From Malikia sp041190985 (lineage in GTDB: Bacteria > Pseudomonadota > Gammaproteobacteria > Burkholderiales > Burkholderiaceae_C): a DNA stretch of 64,000 bases. Both the position numbers and the translations under genes were made by a program. Below are positions 54,253 through 61,489 of this stretch, piece by piece. The notes under the pieces are model-generated. The model made no database searches. It was not told the origin of the DNA and saw only the letters and a program-made list of their open reading frames with translations. Where the stretch lies: positions 6,944 through 70,943 of the forward strand of contig JBEEPT010000110.1 in NCBI GenBank assembly GCA_041190985.1, read 5' to 3'. How positions within the stretch are numbered: the stretch's first letter is position 1; every line of letters begins with the position of its first letter.

Positions 54253-55109
54253 AGCTTCAGTCCTCTGGTTGCTGGGCACGCCTCCTTCCCGTAGAGCCGG
54301 CAGAACTTCTGGCTGCACAGGAAGGATCTGGGGTTCACCAGGAAGCGCGACGTCTCGCCGTCCTCGCGGAACGCGAGCAGCTTCCCGGCAAAGTCGTGGA
54401 CAACCGCGTGGGCGATCTCCTCGGTCTCGGCGATCGCGAGCGGTGCGGTGGTCACCGGCGGCTGCGGCTTCTCAAGCCGCACTCTGGGCAGCACGTCGAG
54501 CTGGGCCCGGTTCGGGGTCCAGCCGCGCGACCGGTACAGCAGGGAGTAGCCGCCGAGCTGGGGCGCGTGGATCATCGGCTGCGCCATGTGCCGCCGGGTC
54601 GACTTCAGGTCGCGGACAACCTGCTCGTCACCGGTGGCGGTGGCGTCCAGATGCAGGAGGTCGCCCTGTCCTGACAGGATGACGCCGTCGATGACTTCGG
54701 CCTCAAGGCGGCGCTCGACCAGCAACGGCCGGGCGGTCTCGACCACGTCCTGGCGGTAGCGGTGGACCATGCGTCGTACCTGCCGCTCGCAGGCGTTCGC
54801 ATCGCCGGCGGTCTCGTCGACGATCAGCCGTGCCGCGCCGGCTTCCTTCTCCCGGCGCGCGCGGAACTCGCCGATCGCCGCATCCTCGCAGGTCGACTGC
54901 GGCACGCGCTCGCCGTTCATCCGACCCTTGAGAGCGAGCTCGGCGCCGGCGTGCACGCCCGAGCCGATCAGGGCGCCGACATTGGTCCGGGCCGGGTGCA
55001 ACGTGACACCCTTGGCCGCGAACAGATCGGCCTGCGAATGAGCTGCGGTTCTCAGGCTGCAGTCGGGATAAGCCGACAGCGAGCTGGCGCGGATGACGAG
55101 CGGGGGCAT
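54249..55109 (-). CDS. Cas4/AddB-like PD-(D/E)XK nuclease
   Basis: A 286-residue nuclease. Catalytic motifs are GQGDLLHLD (Asp150) and VVRDLKSTRR (Asp167, Lys169), following a Glu in the preceding helix. One Cys near the N-terminus (YPDCSLR, Cys17) and three at the C-terminus (LCSQKFCRLYGKEACP) match the four-Cys iron-sulfur layout of Cas4/AddB nucleases. It should resect ends for RecT. ATG 55109 has GGAGGGAAAGGG directly upstream, an unusually strong ribosome binding site. Confidence 0.88.
   Translation of the reverse strand: MPPLVIRASSLSAYPDCSLRTAAHSQADLFAAKGVTLHPARTNVGALIGSGVHAGAELALKGRMNGERVPQSTCEDAAIGEFRARREKEAGAARLIVDETAGDANACERQVRRMVHRYRQDVVETARPLLVERRLEAEVIDGVILSGQGDLLHLDATATGDEQVVRDLKSTRRHMAQPMIHAPQLGGYSLLYRSRGWTPNRAQLDVLPRVRLEKPQPPVTTAPLAIAETEEIAHAVVHDFAGKLLAFREDGETSRFLVNPRSFLCSQKFCRLYGKEACPATRGLKL
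54263..54276 (-). promoter_or_regulatory. start-associated element variant within the nuclease gene
   Basis: CCCAGCAACCAGAG, 10 bases before the RecT GTG. It lies inside the end of the upstream coding sequence, so the element is kept even where it must also code for protein. Confidence 0.55.
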
Positions 55110-55138
55110 CCCTTTCCCTCCACAACGGAAGGAAAGGG

Positions 55139-55186
55139 TATCCGAAAAATTCGTATGCTTCAACCGAGAAGCAAAATTATTCGGAT
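55139..55186 (-). promoter_or_regulatory. operator-like sequences before the recombination operon
   Basis: TATCCGAAAAATTCGTAT (about 55139-55156) and the half-site TTATTCGGAT (about 55177-55186) resemble the perfect dyad ATCCGAT-TTT-ATCGGAT at 55945. They lie just upstream of the nuclease start at 55109, so the same repressor could control both places. Confidence 0.45.
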
Positions 55187-55413
55187 GCCGCCGCGTGCCG
55201 CATCGCCCGCAGCAGGCGATGCAGGAGCAAACGGCTGTCCGGATCGCCGCCGAACAGGTCGTCCGCGACCTCGATCAGCTGCCGCAGCTGGGAGGCATTG
55301 CCGGCTGGCTGTTCCAGCAACCTGCGAGCCCTCTCGAGCGCAAGGTCGGAGGCCGCGTCAATCGCGCGGTCGTCGGCGTCGCCATCGGTGTGATACGCGC
55401 TCTGGGCTAACAT
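55177..55413 (-). CDS. small hypothetical protein
   Basis: A 78-residue, mostly helical, acidic product (DADDRAIDAASDLALERARRLLEQPAGNASQLRQLIEVADDLFGG). AGG precedes ATG 55413. No family recognised. First gene of the leftward recombination block, reading from the 55.4-55.5 kb control region. Confidence 0.6.
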   Translation of the reverse strand: MLAQSAYHTDGDADDRAIDAASDLALERARRLLEQPAGNASQLRQLIEVADDLFGGDPDSRLLLHRLLRAMRHAAASE

Positions 55414-55422
55414 ATGCCTGTC

Positions 55423-55477
55423 TTGTTCTCTTCCCCACGATGGGAGCTATCTAGCGCACAAGACGCCAAGAGAACAA
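55423..55477. promoter_or_regulatory. widely spaced inverted repeat TTGTTCTCTT / AAGAGAACAA
   Basis: Perfect 10-bp inverted copies at 55423-55432 and 55468-55477 with a 35-bp spacer, upstream of the leftward 55413 gene. This looks like two half-sites or two operators flanking a promoter. The protein that would bind is not known. Confidence 0.5.
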
Positions 55478-55545
55478 TACGGCTGCCGCACTTGGTGCCG
55501 ACATTCAGCCAAGCGTGAGCGCAAGTAAGGAAAACGATTTACCGG

Positions 55546-55905
55546 TTACTTCTCATCGTCTTGGGCAGATGGTGCGCCGCACACCAGGGCGTAGTAATCC
55601 GGGCGACTGAGGCCGTCGGTCAGGCCGAACAGCAGATAGTCCGAGGTCACCCTCAGCGTCCGGCAGAGGTCGAGCAGATTACCGATGGTCTGCGGCAGGC
55701 CCTCGCCTTTCTCCCAGACGTTGTAGCGGCCGGCGGCGATCCCCAGGGCGCGAGCAAGAGCGGCCTGAGAAGCATAGCCCCGCACCACGCGCACATGCGC
55801 CAGCCGTGCGCCAAATTCAGCCTGCAGAATCGCGTCGCTGGCCCTGTCTTGCATCGGTTGCTCGCTGCTGGGTCGATTCGGGTAATCGCCCGTCGTCCCG
55901 ACCAT
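55546..55905 (-). CDS. C1-like helix-turn-helix repressor
   Basis: A 119-residue product if started at ATG 55905, or 102 residues from ATG 55854, which follows a degenerate start element. The XRE domain is EFGARLAHVRVVRGYASQAALARALGIAAGRYNVWEKGEGLPQTIGNLLDLCRTLRVTSDYLLFG. The C-terminus is short, without a LexA-type peptidase. Divergent from the gene at 55973, with operator-like dyads between, it occupies the position of a lysis-lysogeny or early-gene repressor. Confidence 0.8.
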   Translation of the reverse strand: MVGTTGDYPNRPSSEQPMQDRASDAILQAEFGARLAHVRVVRGYASQAALARALGIAAGRYNVWEKGEGLPQTIGNLLDLCRTLRVTSDYLLFGLTDGLSRPDYYALVCGAPSAQDDEK

Positions 55906-55944
55906 GGCAATCGCACTTTCTCGGATGACGGGTGGCCTTGCGGC

Positions 55945-55961
55945 ATCCGATTTTATCGGAT
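55945..55961. promoter_or_regulatory. perfect operator-like palindrome ATCCGAT-TTT-ATCGGAT
   Basis: 7-bp arms (55945-55951 and 55955-55961) around TTT, midway between the divergent regulator genes. A further half-site TCGGAT lies near 55920. Likely binding site of the repressor encoded at 55546-55905. Confidence 0.65.
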
Positions 55962-55972
55962 ACCTGTCGGTC

Positions 55973-56356
55973 ATGCTGACAGCCCAGGACCTGATCGAGC
56001 GCTTTGGGGGCCCAACGGCTACCGCCCGTCGCATCAACGACATGGTGGAAAAGACCAGTCGTTGCGGCGATCAAAAGGTAAGTAGACGGGAAATAGCATC
56101 GGCGCGTCTCGTTCATAACTGGAAGGAACAGGGGGCGATCCCAAGGCAATGGCTGGCACACTTTGCGGTTATGTGTCTCGATCAGCAAATCAAGCTCCGC
56201 GTTGAGGATGTCATTGCACTTGCTGGCGGCGGGCAAACGCTTGCCCAGCTTGCGGAGGCTATGGGCGTTAACTTCCAGGGTCAAGAGCCGACGAGCGCCT
56301 GTCTAGTCGGAAACCGCCGCCGGACCCGGCGGCTTCCGCGTGGACGGGGAGCATGA
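55973..56356 (+). CDS. Cro-position regulator-like protein
   Basis: A 127-residue product from ATG 55973. The first 90 residues (AQDLIERFGGPTATARRINDMVEKTSRCGDQKVSRREIASARLVHNWKEQGAIPRQW) read as a helix-turn-helix regulator of the YdaS/Cro sort. The C-terminal 25 residues are basic and coincide with a GC hairpin (GCCGCCG/CGGCGGC near 56316-56333), so the true end may be functional mainly as RNA. It is transcribed away from the repressor gene. Confidence 0.65.
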   Translation: MLTAQDLIERFGGPTATARRINDMVEKTSRCGDQKVSRREIASARLVHNWKEQGAIPRQWLAHFAVMCLDQQIKLRVEDVIALAGGGQTLAQLAEAMGVNFQGQEPTSACLVGNRRRTRRLPRGRGA

Positions 56357-56413
56357 GGCCCCGGACACCCGGCGGGTTGGGCAAGCCCGTCGGTCATTTC
56401 CTCCATGGGACCT

Positions 56414-56447
56414 GGGTCGGCGGCAACCGCTGCCGACCCATCTTTTT
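56414..56447 (+). terminator. intrinsic terminator before the replication operon
   Basis: Stem GGGTCGGC/GCCGACCC (56414-56421 with 56432-56439) extended by inner pairs, then TCTTTTT. It lies only 12 bases before TTG 56460, so the replication genes need read-through or antitermination. Confidence 0.8.
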
Positions 56448-56459
56448 GCGGAGACACCT

Positions 56460-57512
56460 TTGAGCACCGACCAGCAACCGAACCCCGAACCGGACGTTCC
56501 GGCCGGGATCCTCCTCGCCCGCGACACCATGTCGGGCGACATCCGTGATCTCGTGCTCGCCGAGATCAAGGCGGCCCGTGACGGGCAGCCGTTCCACAAG
56601 CTGCGCTACGACGAGCAGCAGGCCCTGATCGACCGGATCACCGCGCGGGCCCGGCAGCTTGTGGTCCGAGCGGTGAACATCATCGCCACCGACGGCAAGC
56701 GCACGATCGAGGCCGCGGTCGAGAAGGTCGACGTCAAGGAGGGGATCAAGGTCCACCTCAAGGTGCCGCGGACCCTGGATTCGCTGACCCAGCTCGGCAT
56801 GGCCGTCGGGCTCAACTGTCAGCTCTGGGTAGCCGACAGCGCGCCCTACCTCGGTGAGCGGCAGCCGCAGATGGGCGTGCCCGACCAGGGCGACATGCTG
56901 GGCGATAACCCGCCGCCGCCGCCGCGTCGCCGCTTCACCCGCGAGGACTTCACCGCCGCCGAGCCGGTGATCCAACTGGTCGAAATGCTGGCCGAGCCCG
57001 ATCCCAGGCTGGATCGTTGGGTCGAGCTGGGCGGAAGGCTCGAGTTCGACGCCCGTGCTTTCGGCGCGCACACTTTCGCCTTCGGCCCGGCCGAGCATGG
57101 CCTGGTCAAAGTCGCCGGCAACGCGGAGATTTTCGACACCCGGCCGAGCCTGATCGCCTACGTGGCGCCCGAGGCCAGTGAGTTCGACGGCGACAAGTTC
57201 GTCCTGACCCTGATCGACGACAGCGGCAAGTCGACCTGCACCCTGATGGTCGCCGTGCACTTCGGCGCGGTGCCGCAGGAAGCCGAGCCGCAACCCGAGG
57301 CCCCTGCCCCGGTGGACGGCGCCGGCAACGGTGCCGCCGAGCCGGACATGACGGCGATTGCCGAGCACCTCGACGCGGAGGACGCTGCGGCATCCCCGAC
57401 GAACGGAAACGGGGATACCGGCGAGGCCGAAGAGGGCCTCCTGCCCCCGCCGCCGGCGGGACCCAAGCGCCGCGCGGGCGGTCGCCGCCGCGCCGCCGGC
57501 GGCCTCAACTGA
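56460..57512 (+). CDS. hypothetical phage protein of the replication operon
   Basis: A 350-residue product from TTG 56460 (GGAG 6 bases upstream). The N-terminal half (AGILLARDTMSGDIRDLVLAEIKAARDGQPFHKLRYDEQQALIDRITARARQLV, then EAAVEKVDVKEGIKVHLKVPR) is conserved-looking and could bind nucleic acid; the middle has beta segments (KFVLTLIDDSGKSTCTLMVAVHFG). The tail is acidic then very basic (PKRRAGGRRRAAGG). No catalytic motif recognised. It leads the rightward replication operon. Confidence 0.65.
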   Translation: MSTDQQPNPEPDVPAGILLARDTMSGDIRDLVLAEIKAARDGQPFHKLRYDEQQALIDRITARARQLVVRAVNIIATDGKRTIEAAVEKVDVKEGIKVHLKVPRTLDSLTQLGMAVGLNCQLWVADSAPYLGERQPQMGVPDQGDMLGDNPPPPPRRRFTREDFTAAEPVIQLVEMLAEPDPRLDRWVELGGRLEFDARAFGAHTFAFGPAEHGLVKVAGNAEIFDTRPSLIAYVAPEASEFDGDKFVLTLIDDSGKSTCTLMVAVHFGAVPQEAEPQPEAPAPVDGAGNGAAEPDMTAIAEHLDAEDAAASPTNGNGDTGEAEEGLLPPPPAGPKRRAGGRRRAAGGLN

Positions 57513-57521
57513 GGCCGTGCC

Positions 57522-58136
57522 ATGTCGCGGGGAGGGCCGACCGAGGCGCAGCTCCAGCTGCTGGGGTACGACACGACCACCGGCAAGCGCCGCCCTGCGC
57601 CACCGCCCTCCCCGCCTCCCCTGCCCCCGACCGCCTACGCTGAATCGGCCCCCTCTCGCCCGCCGGTGAGCCCGCAGGTCGGCTACGACTTCGTCGATGC
57701 CACCTGGAACCATCTGCTCATCGGCAAGGGCCGCAATCGCTGGTCGACCAGGAACGGCGTGCCCCACATGCACACGCCGCAGAAGACGATCGACGCCGAG
57801 AAGGATCTCAAGGGCGTCCTGACCCTGGCGCTGCCACCAGGGTTCGAGCTGATACGCTTCCCGGTCCAGCTGCTGATCGACGTGCGTAAGGCGATCACGC
57901 TGAGCTGGTCGAAGCGCAAGAAAGCCGACGCCGAGGCCAACCTCATCAGGCCGACGGCCAAGCCCGACAGCGACAACATCATCAAGCTCGTCTCGGACGC
58001 AGCGAACAAGGTGGTCTGGGTCGACGACACACAGGTCGTGGACATCCAGCTGGTTCGCTACTTCGCGCCGGTTGAAGGTCTGCGCATCCGCGTTCGCCGG
58101 GCGCCATCCCCACCGTTCTGGGAGCACATCGCGTGA
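57522..58136 (+). CDS. rusA: RusA-like Holliday junction resolvase
   Basis: A 204-residue protein. The RusA core is in the C-terminal half: RPTAKPDSDNIIKLVSDAANKVVWVDDTQVVDIQLVRYF (about 146-185) with the conserved Asp residues of the metal site (KPDSDN, VDDTQV). The N-terminal 55 residues are a Pro-rich extension not usual in RusA. It resolves branched DNA after recombination or replication. GTGA overlap with the next gene. Confidence 0.88.
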   Translation: MSRGGPTEAQLQLLGYDTTTGKRRPAPPPSPPPLPPTAYAESAPSRPPVSPQVGYDFVDATWNHLLIGKGRNRWSTRNGVPHMHTPQKTIDAEKDLKGVLTLALPPGFELIRFPVQLLIDVRKAITLSWSKRKKADAEANLIRPTAKPDSDNIIKLVSDAANKVVWVDDTQVVDIQLVRYFAPVEGLRIRVRRAPSPPFWEHIA

Positions 58137-58375
58137 TCAAGCCCGATGAAGAGGCGGCGACGGAGTTCGTCGAGCTGCTGGTGGGCTGGCGCCCCATCGG
58201 TGTCGTGGGCGACGATCCCGTGTTCGTCCCGCGGTCCCGCGAGCTGCGGGCCTTCCTGGCCGGTGCCCTCGGTTCGTACATGCCGCGCGACGCGCTCGGC
58301 ATGACGGTCGAGCAGCGGGCCATGCTTGGCGCCTACCTGCGCGCGGTGGCCGACATCGTGGATTCGCCGCTGTGA
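58133..58375 (+). CDS. small hypothetical protein
   Basis: An 80-residue product from GTG 58133 (GTGA overlap). Mixed: EFVELLVGWRPIGVVGDDPVFVPRSRELRAFLAGALGSYMPRDALGMTVEQRAMLGAYLRAVADIV. No family recognised. Coupled to RusA upstream and to the zinc-ribbon gene downstream. Confidence 0.6.
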   Translation: MIKPDEEAATEFVELLVGWRPIGVVGDDPVFVPRSRELRAFLAGALGSYMPRDALGMTVEQRAMLGAYLRAVADIVDSPL

Positions 58376-58887
58376 GCGACTCAGGGGCGGTGTTCTCACG
58401 AACCTGCGTCTGCGGCCGCAAGAGCCGGGACGTGCCACTGAACAACGCCTGGGACGTCCTGGCCGCGGCGGCCGAGCTGACAGCAGAGGGCTGGCGCCGG
58501 GACGCCAAGGATCGGACCTTGTGCCCCGACTGCGGCGACAAGGCCGGTATCCCCGTCGAGACCGGGTTCGTATCCCCGCCGGCGCCGAGGCGCTCGAAGA
58601 AGGCGGCTCTTCTCGCCATCCTGCTGGCGGCATCCCCGGCGGCATCCCACGACTGGTACCCGCCAGCCTGCTGCAGCGACCGCGACTGCCGGCCGAGCTC
58701 CATGTGCACCACAGTCGACGGCAAGGAAGGCGTGGAGGTGGCGCCCGACGTCTGCCAGGCCATCGACTGGAACGTGGCCCAGCCATCGCCTGATGGCCGG
58801 ACGCATGTCTGCGTCCTGGAGTGGCGCGACGTCGGCGCCGAGCCGTCCTACAGCCAGATCTGCGTCTTCCTGCCCGGAGAAGTCTGA
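58372..58887 (+). CDS. zinc-ribbon protein joined to an exported-type Cys-rich domain
   Basis: A 171-residue product from GTG 58372. Residues 12-60 hold two Cys pairs (TCVCG and LCPDCGD) of a zinc ribbon. Then RRSKKAALLAILLAASPAASHDWYP (about 71-95) looks exactly like a signal peptide, followed by CCSDRDCRPSSMC and two further Cys, a small domain usually found on exported proteins (HDWYPxxCCS). A signal-like segment in mid-protein is odd: it could be a fusion, a membrane anchor, or hide a second start that is not a standard codon. Confidence 0.65.
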   Translation: MSDSGAVFSRTCVCGRKSRDVPLNNAWDVLAAAAELTAEGWRRDAKDRTLCPDCGDKAGIPVETGFVSPPAPRRSKKAALLAILLAASPAASHDWYPPACCSDRDCRPSSMCTTVDGKEGVEVAPDVCQAIDWNVAQPSPDGRTHVCVLEWRDVGAEPSYSQICVFLPGEV

Positions 58888-59111
58888 TGAAGCCAGCGAC
58901 CAAGCCCGAGCGGATGGATCAGGACGCGCACCGACTGCACATGATGGTCCGTCGTGTGCGTCAGAGCGATCGCAAGTCGGACGTGCGTTACTATTCGCCG
59001 CGTAAGTCGCACGACAATGCGCGTGAAAATACTCGACGCCTGCGACAGTGGTCCAAGCGACCTGGATCTGTTCCCGATACGGACCGTCTTGCGCCGTCCG
59101 AGAAATCGTGA
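58887..59111 (+). CDS. small basic hypothetical protein
   Basis: A 74-residue, very basic product (MMVRRVRQSDRKSDVRYYSPRKSHDNARENTRRLRQWSKR). ATG 58887 is in TGATG overlap with the previous stop. May bind nucleic acid by charge; no family recognised. Confidence 0.55.
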   Translation: MKPATKPERMDQDAHRLHMMVRRVRQSDRKSDVRYYSPRKSHDNARENTRRLRQWSKRPGSVPDTDRLAPSEKS

Positions 59112-59305
59112 TGGTCTATACAAAGCGAAAGGCCCGGGGTGGCGACCCCGGGCCTCAGGCAGTTACCCCGGGTGGCAGCCCGGAGAAAGGCTTGACCGTG
59201 TCCAGCCACGGCATCCTCAGCAGCTACCTATCTAGTCCAGGAAAAGCGGAAAAGCAAGCCGACAAGGCTCGCCGGGCTCACCGCGTTACTGCGCGGGGGG
59301 CCTAG
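59111..59305 (+). CDS. doubtful small ORF containing a perfect GC hairpin
   Basis: A 64-residue frame from ATG 59111 (TGATG overlap). Basic and disordered in composition. Its first 15 codons contain a perfect 10-bp hairpin (59131-59140 with 59145-59154, GGCG loop), so the stretch could instead be an RNA leader for the replication protein gene at 59309. Confidence 0.35.
   Translation: MVYTKRKARGGDPGPQAVTPGGSPEKGLTVSSHGILSSYLSSPGKAEKQADKARRAHRVTARGA
59131..59154. terminator. perfect GC hairpin before the replication gene
   Basis: GGCCCGGGGT/ACCCCGGGCC, GGCG loop. On the minus strand it is followed by TTTCGCTTT, which resembles a leftward terminator; on the + strand no T-run follows. Confidence 0.5.
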
Positions 59306-59308
59306 CTC

Positions 59309-60256
59309 ATGGACTGGTATCGCCGGTATCATGGGACGTGCGCCGACCCCAAGCTGCGGTTGGTGGCGAGATCGGCCCAGGTGCCCACCCCCTTCGCCAT
59401 CGCGGCGTGGGATGCCTGCCTCGAATACGCGAGCGATCGGGACGACCGAGGTTCGATGGCCGGCTACTCCGCGGAGCTGCTGGCCGTTACGATTGACGTT
59501 ACGGAGAGTGACGCAGAGCGTCTTTTGCAGGCGTTCCGTGCACGCGGAATGATCCTTCCAGATGACCGAATCAAGGCCTGGGGGAAGCGCCAGCCGAGCG
59601 ATGCGACGGCGGCCGAAAGGATGCGCCGATACCGCGCCCGGAAGGCGGAAAAATCCAGCAATTCCAACGAAGACGGACCACCCGATGATGCTGAGCGCGA
59701 GCGCGCCACTGCTGCGCCGCGACCAGCCAAGCGTAACAAGCGTAACGCAGCCGTAACGGATCGTAACGCGTTACCCCAGAACAGAACAGATTCAGAGTCA
59801 GAGAAGAAAGACTCTGAATCTCCTGCCGCCCTATCGGAGACTCCGACTCCGCGAGAGGACGGCGCTGACGCGCCGGGGCGGGGGCAGGAGATTGCAGGTG
59901 GGGTTTCGACCGAGCTGATCGACGGGCTCATGCCGTTCTACGAGCTGCGCAACAGTCGACGCGGGGTCGAGCGGCTGGTTGAGCTGCTGGTCCTGCAGTG
60001 CGGGTCGGCGGCCAAGGTCGAGGGCCGGCTGTTGGAAGCGATCGGCAGGAGGATGCGCGACCCGATCCAGTATGTTCGCCGTGTGATCGAGAGTGGTGAA
60101 ATCAACCGCTTTGCCGCCGTGGAGAGCGCAAAGCATCTGGCAACCATGGAAAAACCGAGCGTCCTGGAGGGCGCGCTCGAAATCTTCAACCAAACCCTGG
60201 CAACGATGGACGGAAACGATGGCAACGGTACAGGCGGTCCAGGACTGCCTCACTAA
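59309..60256 (+). CDS. replication protein (O-like)
   Basis: A 315-residue protein. The N-terminal 90 residues (MDWYRRYHGTCADPKLRLVARSAQVPTPFAIAAWDACLEYASD, then RGMILPDDRIKAWGKRQP) match the winged-helix start of many phage replication proteins, which recognise origin DNA. A Ser/Glu/Arg-rich linker (about 100-195) is encoded by the iteron and hairpin cluster at 59732-59821, as in lambda gene O, where the origin lies inside the gene. The C-terminal 110 residues are helical and may bind the loader encoded next. Confidence 0.8.
   Translation: MDWYRRYHGTCADPKLRLVARSAQVPTPFAIAAWDACLEYASDRDDRGSMAGYSAELLAVTIDVTESDAERLLQAFRARGMILPDDRIKAWGKRQPSDATAAERMRRYRARKAEKSSNSNEDGPPDDAERERATAAPRPAKRNKRNAAVTDRNALPQNRTDSESEKKDSESPAALSETPTPREDGADAPGRGQEIAGGVSTELIDGLMPFYELRNSRRGVERLVELLVLQCGSAAKVEGRLLEAIGRRMRDPIQYVRRVIESGEINRFAAVESAKHLATMEKPSVLEGALEIFNQTLATMDGNDGNGTGGPGLPH
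59732..59774 (+). repeat. iterons (CGTAAC) of a probable replication origin
   Basis: CGTAAC occurs at 59732, 59741, 59752 and 59762, and the last copy is part of a perfect 12-bp palindrome GTAACGCGTTAC (59763-59774). Two inverted copies (GTTACG) lie further upstream near 59486-59504. Clustered short repeats inside an O-like gene are the pattern of a lambdoid origin. Confidence 0.65.
59788..59821. repeat. perfect 12-bp inverted repeat beside the iterons
   Basis: AGATTCAGAGTC (59788-59799) and GACTCTGAATCT (59810-59821) with a 10-base purine-rich spacer. Lower G+C than its surroundings; a candidate unwinding or primer-forming structure of the origin. Confidence 0.6.
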
Positions 60257-60884
60257 GCTGTGGAACCATTACGGGAGCGGCTCCGCCACCAAGGAGCAGA
60301 TCGCCTGGAAGCTGGCGATCTACGTCGAGCGGCTGCAGGCGGTGGACTACCGGGACCTGAAGGCGGCCTGCGATGCAACCCTCGACGAGGACGATCGGTT
60401 CCCGACGGTGTCGCGGCTGAAGAAACTCGCCAAGGAGTTCGCGGAGAAGCGCGCTGCCGCCGAGGCCCTGGAGGCCAAGCAAATCCAGGACCTGGGCCAG
60501 CTGTCGGCCCACATGCGGAACGAAGCTGTTCTGCTGCTGGGCGGGTTCGCCCGCGACGTGCCCGATCTCTGCGGCGGCGACCCGAACCAGCTGCGCAACT
60601 TCTGGGCCGAGGCCGCGAACGTCTGGTCGCGGGTCCGGCCATCCGGCGGGCTGCGGCAGATCGACGAAGAGCGGCGGCGTGCCGCGGTTGGCGGCGCCAT
60701 GGAGGCCTGGGCGAGGCGGCATCTGGGGGCGCCGCCGATGGCGGCGGCCTACGCGACGCCGCGGATGCTGGAAGCCTACCACGCGCTGACCGGCGAGGAA
60801 CCGATCCTCGACCATGGCTCGCCGCCCCCGCCGGTGACGCAGATCTACCGGACCACGCTGCGCGGCACGGGAGGGCGGACATGA
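60219..60884 (+). CDS. putative helicase-loader-type replication protein
   Basis: A 221-residue product. ATG 60219 lies inside the end of the O-like gene. No Walker A motif. The N-terminal part (VQDCLTKLWNHYGSGSATKEQIAWKLAIYVERLQAVDYRDLKAACDATLDEDDRFPTVSRLKKLAKE) resembles the helical module of phage helicase loaders or loader inhibitors (gpP/G39P type). By position after O it is the expected P-like protein. It would bring the host helicase to the origin. Confidence 0.6.
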   Translation: MATVQAVQDCLTKLWNHYGSGSATKEQIAWKLAIYVERLQAVDYRDLKAACDATLDEDDRFPTVSRLKKLAKEFAEKRAAAEALEAKQIQDLGQLSAHMRNEAVLLLGGFARDVPDLCGGDPNQLRNFWAEAANVWSRVRPSGGLRQIDEERRRAAVGGAMEAWARRHLGAPPMAAAYATPRMLEAYHALTGEEPILDHGSPPPPVTQIYRTTLRGTGGRT

Positions 60885-61126
60885 CGCCCAAGTACGACGA
60901 GGCCACGGCGCAGCGGATTGTCCAACTCCGCCGCCAGGGCCGAAGCGTCTCGCAGCTCGCGGCCGAGTTCGCAGTCTCGCGCGCCACCATCCGGGACTGG
61001 ATGGAGCGGATCGAGCTCGGGCCTGACCCGGGTTGGTCGGATCGTGGGGCCTTGATCAGCCCGGTCGACTGGCTGCGCGCGCCACCTGTGCGAATCCGGC
61101 TGCAACGCTATGCGGCCGGAATATGA
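60881..61126 (+). CDS. helix-turn-helix protein
   Basis: An 81-residue product in ATGA overlap. EATAQRIVQLRRQGRSVSQLAAEFAVSRATIRDWMERI (about 7-44) is a clear helix-turn-helix of the resolvase/homeodomain-like type. The C-terminal half is short and basic. Probable small regulator of the replication operon. Confidence 0.7.
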   Translation: MTPKYDEATAQRIVQLRRQGRSVSQLAAEFAVSRATIRDWMERIELGPDPGWSDRGALISPVDWLRAPPVRIRLQRYAAGI

Positions 61127-61135
61127 CGGGGGCGG

Positions 61136-61489
61136 ATGCGCGAGGTCCGCATCAAGCCAGCCGCCGAAGAGACGCTGGCCGACAGCTTCGCGCGCAAGGT
61201 GCGGGACCTGCGGGCGAAGCTGCTACGGCTGCAGGTCGAACTGATGGCGGTCGAGCGTGAGGCCAGGGACTGCGGCCTCACGCTGGAGCCGATGGCGATC
61301 CACTTGGCGGCCTTGCTGCGGACCACCAGCCGGGCACAGAGGGCGTTCGATGACGCAGGGATCCAGTTTGAGCTCGACCCCGAGATACTCGGCCCGGCCG
61401 GTCATGACGGCAGCCGAGCTGGAGGCTTGGCTCCTGCGAGCCCAGCCGGGCCAGCAGTGCCGCTATCACGTCGGCCACCTCGCCTATGA
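61136..61489 (+). CDS. hypothetical protein
   Basis: A 117-residue product. GGGGGCGG precedes ATG 61136. The first 85 residues are helical (EETLADSFARKVRDLRAKLLRLQVELMAVEREARD) and look like a coiled coil. The last 30 residues are low-complexity and overlap the start of the next gene, so the functional part is the N-terminal one. Confidence 0.6.
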   Translation: MREVRIKPAAEETLADSFARKVRDLRAKLLRLQVELMAVEREARDCGLTLEPMAIHLAALLRTTSRAQRAFDDAGIQFELDPEILGPAGHDGSRAGGLAPASPAGPAVPLSRRPPRL

